From positions 1 through 43,312 of the forward strand of contig CAZHLD010000023.1 in assembly GCA_964533185.1 (NCBI GenBank): a DNA stretch of 43,312 nt, given 5' to 3'. Both the position numbers and the translations under genes were made by a program. The notes under the pieces were generated by a model that was given only the letters and a program-made list of their open reading frames with translations, ran no database searches and was not told the DNA's origin. Shown here piece after piece: positions 41,267 through 43,312 of the stretch. The DNA is from CAZHLD01 sp964533185. Its GTDB lineage: Bacteria; Acidobacteriota; Terriglobia; Acidiferrales; UBA7541. Every line of letters begins with the position of its first letter. Within the stretch, counting starts at the first letter, position 1.

Positions 41267-41740
41267 TAGGTTTTCCTCCCCCATTGAGAAGTAGCGTTCC
41301 CCAATCCGGTACTCTCACAGGCTTATAGTCTGGTTTGCTAGGACCCCCACCACGAGGACCTCGCCGCGTTGGAATCTGCAATTACTCTTCCAAAGCAAGC
41401 CAAATGAATAACATAATAAACAGTTTATTTACAATAACTTACAAACACTTCCAAAATTCTTGTGGAAAACTTGTCAGGTAAATATACGGATTTCCATATT
41501 CATATCCCAAAGCCCACAACTGGCCGTGCCGACCTTCCGAATCATCCGGACGGAGTTGAATACCCCCTGACGGATGCGGTGCAGAACCCCTTCCTGCATT
41601 CAAGCCCGAAGATCCGCCGACTCATTCACCGCTGAGATTCCCGCAACCTTCTCCGCTGAGCCGGGTTGAACCATGACGAGGGGGCAGCGCCCGCGCGGGC
41701 GGGGTGCCGGTTGAATCCGAGTCTTTCAAGGAGTGAGCTT
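41267..41740. promoter_or_regulatory. Divergent control region with a very AT-rich core
   Basis: These 474 nt lie between the receptor gene (-) and the DUF4382-type gene (+). From 41381 to 41510 GC falls to about 29% by my count, far below the surroundings. AATAAAC/GTTTATT (41415-41429) is a perfect inverted repeat. On the plus strand TTGTCA (41471-41476), 18 bp and CATATT (41495-41500) is a weak promoter candidate. On the minus strand several TTGTAA boxes lie close together. The exact promoters are unresolved. Confidence 0.55.
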
Positions 41741-43123
41741 ATGAATGTATCTCGATTGTTCAGATACTCTCTTGCACTGATCCTGGCCGTGACGCTTGCG
41801 GGCTGCGGCGGCAGCACCTCCAATGTGACCAACCCGGGCCAGGCCAACCGCACCGGGACGGTCGCGGTGTTCGGCACGGACGCGCCGATGGGCAGCGTGC
41901 TTGCGTTCCAGGTGAACGTCACGGGCCTGACCGCATCGGACGGCACCAACACCGCCAACCTCTTCTCCGGCTCACAGACAATTGAGTTTTCGCGGCTCAA
42001 CGGCCTGCGCACTCTGCTCGACCTCCAGACCGTCCCGGCCGGCACGTATACGACCGTCACCGCAACGCTGGCCTCGCCAGTGATTAGCTACCTGGACGCC
42101 ACGGCCTCACCGCTGGCGGTGAACACGCTGAACGGCACGCTCACGCAGTCCAGCGTGACCGTGCTGCTCAACCAGCCGCTCGTTGTCGGCGACGGCGACC
42201 TGATCGGCTTGCTGGTCGATTTCCGCCTGCGCGATTCACTCGAAGTGGATGCCAGCGGACAATTGACCGGCCGCGTTATCCCCGTCCTCGACATCCGCGC
42301 CATCCCGCCCGACGCACCGGACGCCGAAATCGACGAGTTGCGCGGCGGCGTGACGAGCATCAATCTGGCGGGAAACTCTTTTGTAATGCAGGGCCCGCAT
42401 GGCCGCAGCCTCACCGTAGTCACAGATAACCAGACGCAGTTCGATCCCGGCGAAGGCCTCGACCAGTTGGACACCAACTCGATCGTACAGGTGTCCGGCA
42501 GCCTGCAGCGCGCCAGCCTGACACTCCGCGCAACTGAAGTCATTATCCTCTCGAAGGAGCGCTTCCTGCTCGGCGGGCTGATTACCGACGTGCGTCCGCC
42601 CGACGGGCGCGCCGACCAGGTAGATTTGCTGGTCCGCACCGAGCTGCCCGACCTGCCCAACGCCCAACCCGGCCGCATCACCACGCTGGACTTCGACGGC
42701 AACGAGCGCTTCTTCATTCGCCACCTGCGGATGCCACTTTCGATCTTCCTGTTCAACCGCGACAACATGCTCCCTGGACAGCGCATCTCCACCGGCGGTT
42801 TGCTGGACACCACCGTCAACCCGGCGCGGCTCGACGTGCGCCGCGTCTGGCTGCACCAGCAGGGGCTCGAAGGCGCATGGGTCCCGGGCAGCACCGACCG
42901 CGGCAATGGCACCTTCCTGCTTAACACGGGCGGCCTGGCCGGCCAGCTTCTAGACGGGCCGGTGAAGGTGCACGTCTCGCCGTTGACTCGCTTCCGCGGC
43001 CTGAACGGCCTGGCTGATCTCAGCGGCATCAGCCCGATCCGCTTGCGCGTCGTCGGTCTGGTGGTGAAAGACCGTGCCAACGGCAAGGCAGTGATCTTGG
43101 CGCGCGTCGTCGAAAAGTTGTAG
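41741..43123 (+). CDS. DUF4382-type lipoprotein with later DUF5666-like repeats
   Basis: The 460-aa product begins with a signal and a lipobox, TLAGCGGS (Cys22). The first domain, TGTVAVFGTDAPMGSVLAFQ to VISYLDATASPLAVNT, matches the DUF4382 type (a beta-sandwich often starting with a DAP motif). The rest is beta-rich with DUF5666-like segments such as GGVTSINLAGNSFVMQGP and GLDQLDTNSIVQVSGSL. The function is unknown; the predicted location is the outer envelope. The SD AAGGAGTGAG lies before the ATG at 41741, and the earlier in-frame ATG at 41666 has no signal peptide directly after it. Confidence 0.88.
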   Translation: MNVSRLFRYSLALILAVTLAGCGGSTSNVTNPGQANRTGTVAVFGTDAPMGSVLAFQVNVTGLTASDGTNTANLFSGSQTIEFSRLNGLRTLLDLQTVPAGTYTTVTATLASPVISYLDATASPLAVNTLNGTLTQSSVTVLLNQPLVVGDGDLIGLLVDFRLRDSLEVDASGQLTGRVIPVLDIRAIPPDAPDAEIDELRGGVTSINLAGNSFVMQGPHGRSLTVVTDNQTQFDPGEGLDQLDTNSIVQVSGSLQRASLTLRATEVIILSKERFLLGGLITDVRPPDGRADQVDLLVRTELPDLPNAQPGRITTLDFDGNERFFIRHLRMPLSIFLFNRDNMLPGQRISTGGLLDTTVNPARLDVRRVWLHQQGLEGAWVPGSTDRGNGTFLLNTGGLAGQLLDGPVKVHVSPLTRFRGLNGLADLSGISPIRLRVVGLVVKDRANGKAVILARVVEKL

Positions 43124-43127
43124 TCAC

Positions 43128-43159
43128 GGACGGCGCTGTCTTAAAGAGAGGAGCCGTCC
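43128..43159 (+). terminator. Weak hairpin after the DUF4382-type gene
   Basis: GGACGGC (43128-43134) pairs with GCCGTCC (43153-43159) around an 18-nt loop, 4 nt after the stop. There is no T run, so it is a doubtful terminator. Confidence 0.35.
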
Positions 43160-43276
43160 TCCACGCTGGCCGCTGCGCCGGTCCGCTCGAGCGGGCCGGC
43201 ACGGCGGCCATTCTTTTTGCGGGCTGCAACACTTCACAACTTGCAGTAGAATGCGCGCCGCGGAAGGAAGTACACC

Positions 43277-43312
43277 ATGCCTGCCCCGGAAAACTTCTCC
43301 GAGTTCTGGCCG
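43277..43312 (+). CDS. Start of a further gene, possibly Mpo1-like (DUF962), cut by the window end
   Basis: Only 12 codons are visible: MPAPENFSEFWP. GGAAGGAAG (43262-43270) before the ATG at 43277 is a strong SD, and TAGAAT (43247-43252) could be a -10 box. The string FSEFWP resembles the N-terminus of DUF962/Mpo1-like membrane proteins, which continue FYLxEH. With so little sequence this is only a guess. Confidence 0.5.
   Translation, partial: MPAPENFSEFWP

Overview
The window is a GC-rich bacterial chromosome segment. The Oar-type TonB-dependent receptor with an N-terminal carboxypeptidase-regulatory-like domain, the DUF4382-type lipoprotein, the DUF3857 protein, the exported TPR protein and the translation-gene order together suggest Acidobacteriota. 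This is a judgement from family resemblance; no 16S rRNA gene is present. Sigma70-type promoters are easy to read (TTGACA or TTGACC, a 17-bp spacer, then TAnnnT), and several genes, including four ribosomal protein genes, start with TTG behind a strong Shine-Dalgarno (SD).

Layout. (1) 1-4517: rplM-rpsI-rpsB-tsf, then a terminator, then pyrH-frr; all serve translation or UMP supply. Hairpin-rich spacers flank rpsB. (2) 4559-8299: an exported TPR protein (+) converging on an exported DUF3857/transglutaminase-like protein (-) that lacks the catalytic cysteine. (3) 8508-29780: one uninterrupted block of 32 genes from rpsL to rplQ, equal to the str, S10, spc and alpha operons joined end to end. 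It has one clear promoter, an approximately 300-nt leader and one terminator. It contains an unrecognised small basic Cys-rich protein gene between rplB and rpsS. (4) 29805-36294: palindromic repeats, a short unknown ORF, a VanZ-like protein, guaB, an aldehyde dehydrogenase, a YheT-type hydrolase and a Tat-exported M24 peptidase, each with its own readable control signals. (5) 36259-43312: an envelope region with a BON/glycine-zipper lipoprotein, a large TonB-dependent receptor, a very AT-rich divergent control region, a DUF4382-type lipoprotein, and the first 12 codons of a further gene.

How the genes work together. The ribosomal proteins, IF-1, EF-Tu, EF-Ts, EF-G and RRF cover initiation, elongation and recycling. 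SecY and methionine aminopeptidase handle nascent chains. RpoA, adenylate kinase, UMP kinase and IMP dehydrogenase link transcription and nucleotide supply to growth. The last third is cell-envelope and general metabolism.

Most notable: the unknown small protein in the S10 block (16298-16606); two-hairpin elements on both sides of rpsB that share a core but have different, still complementary, outer stems; the long leader before rpsL; the Cys-less transglutaminase fold; basic or acidic tails on many translation proteins (EF-Ts, S2, IF-1, L22 and others); a codon-style break inside tuf; and a probable leaderless promoter on the YheT-type gene. I saw no tRNA, rRNA, CRISPR array, intact transposase or phage genes.
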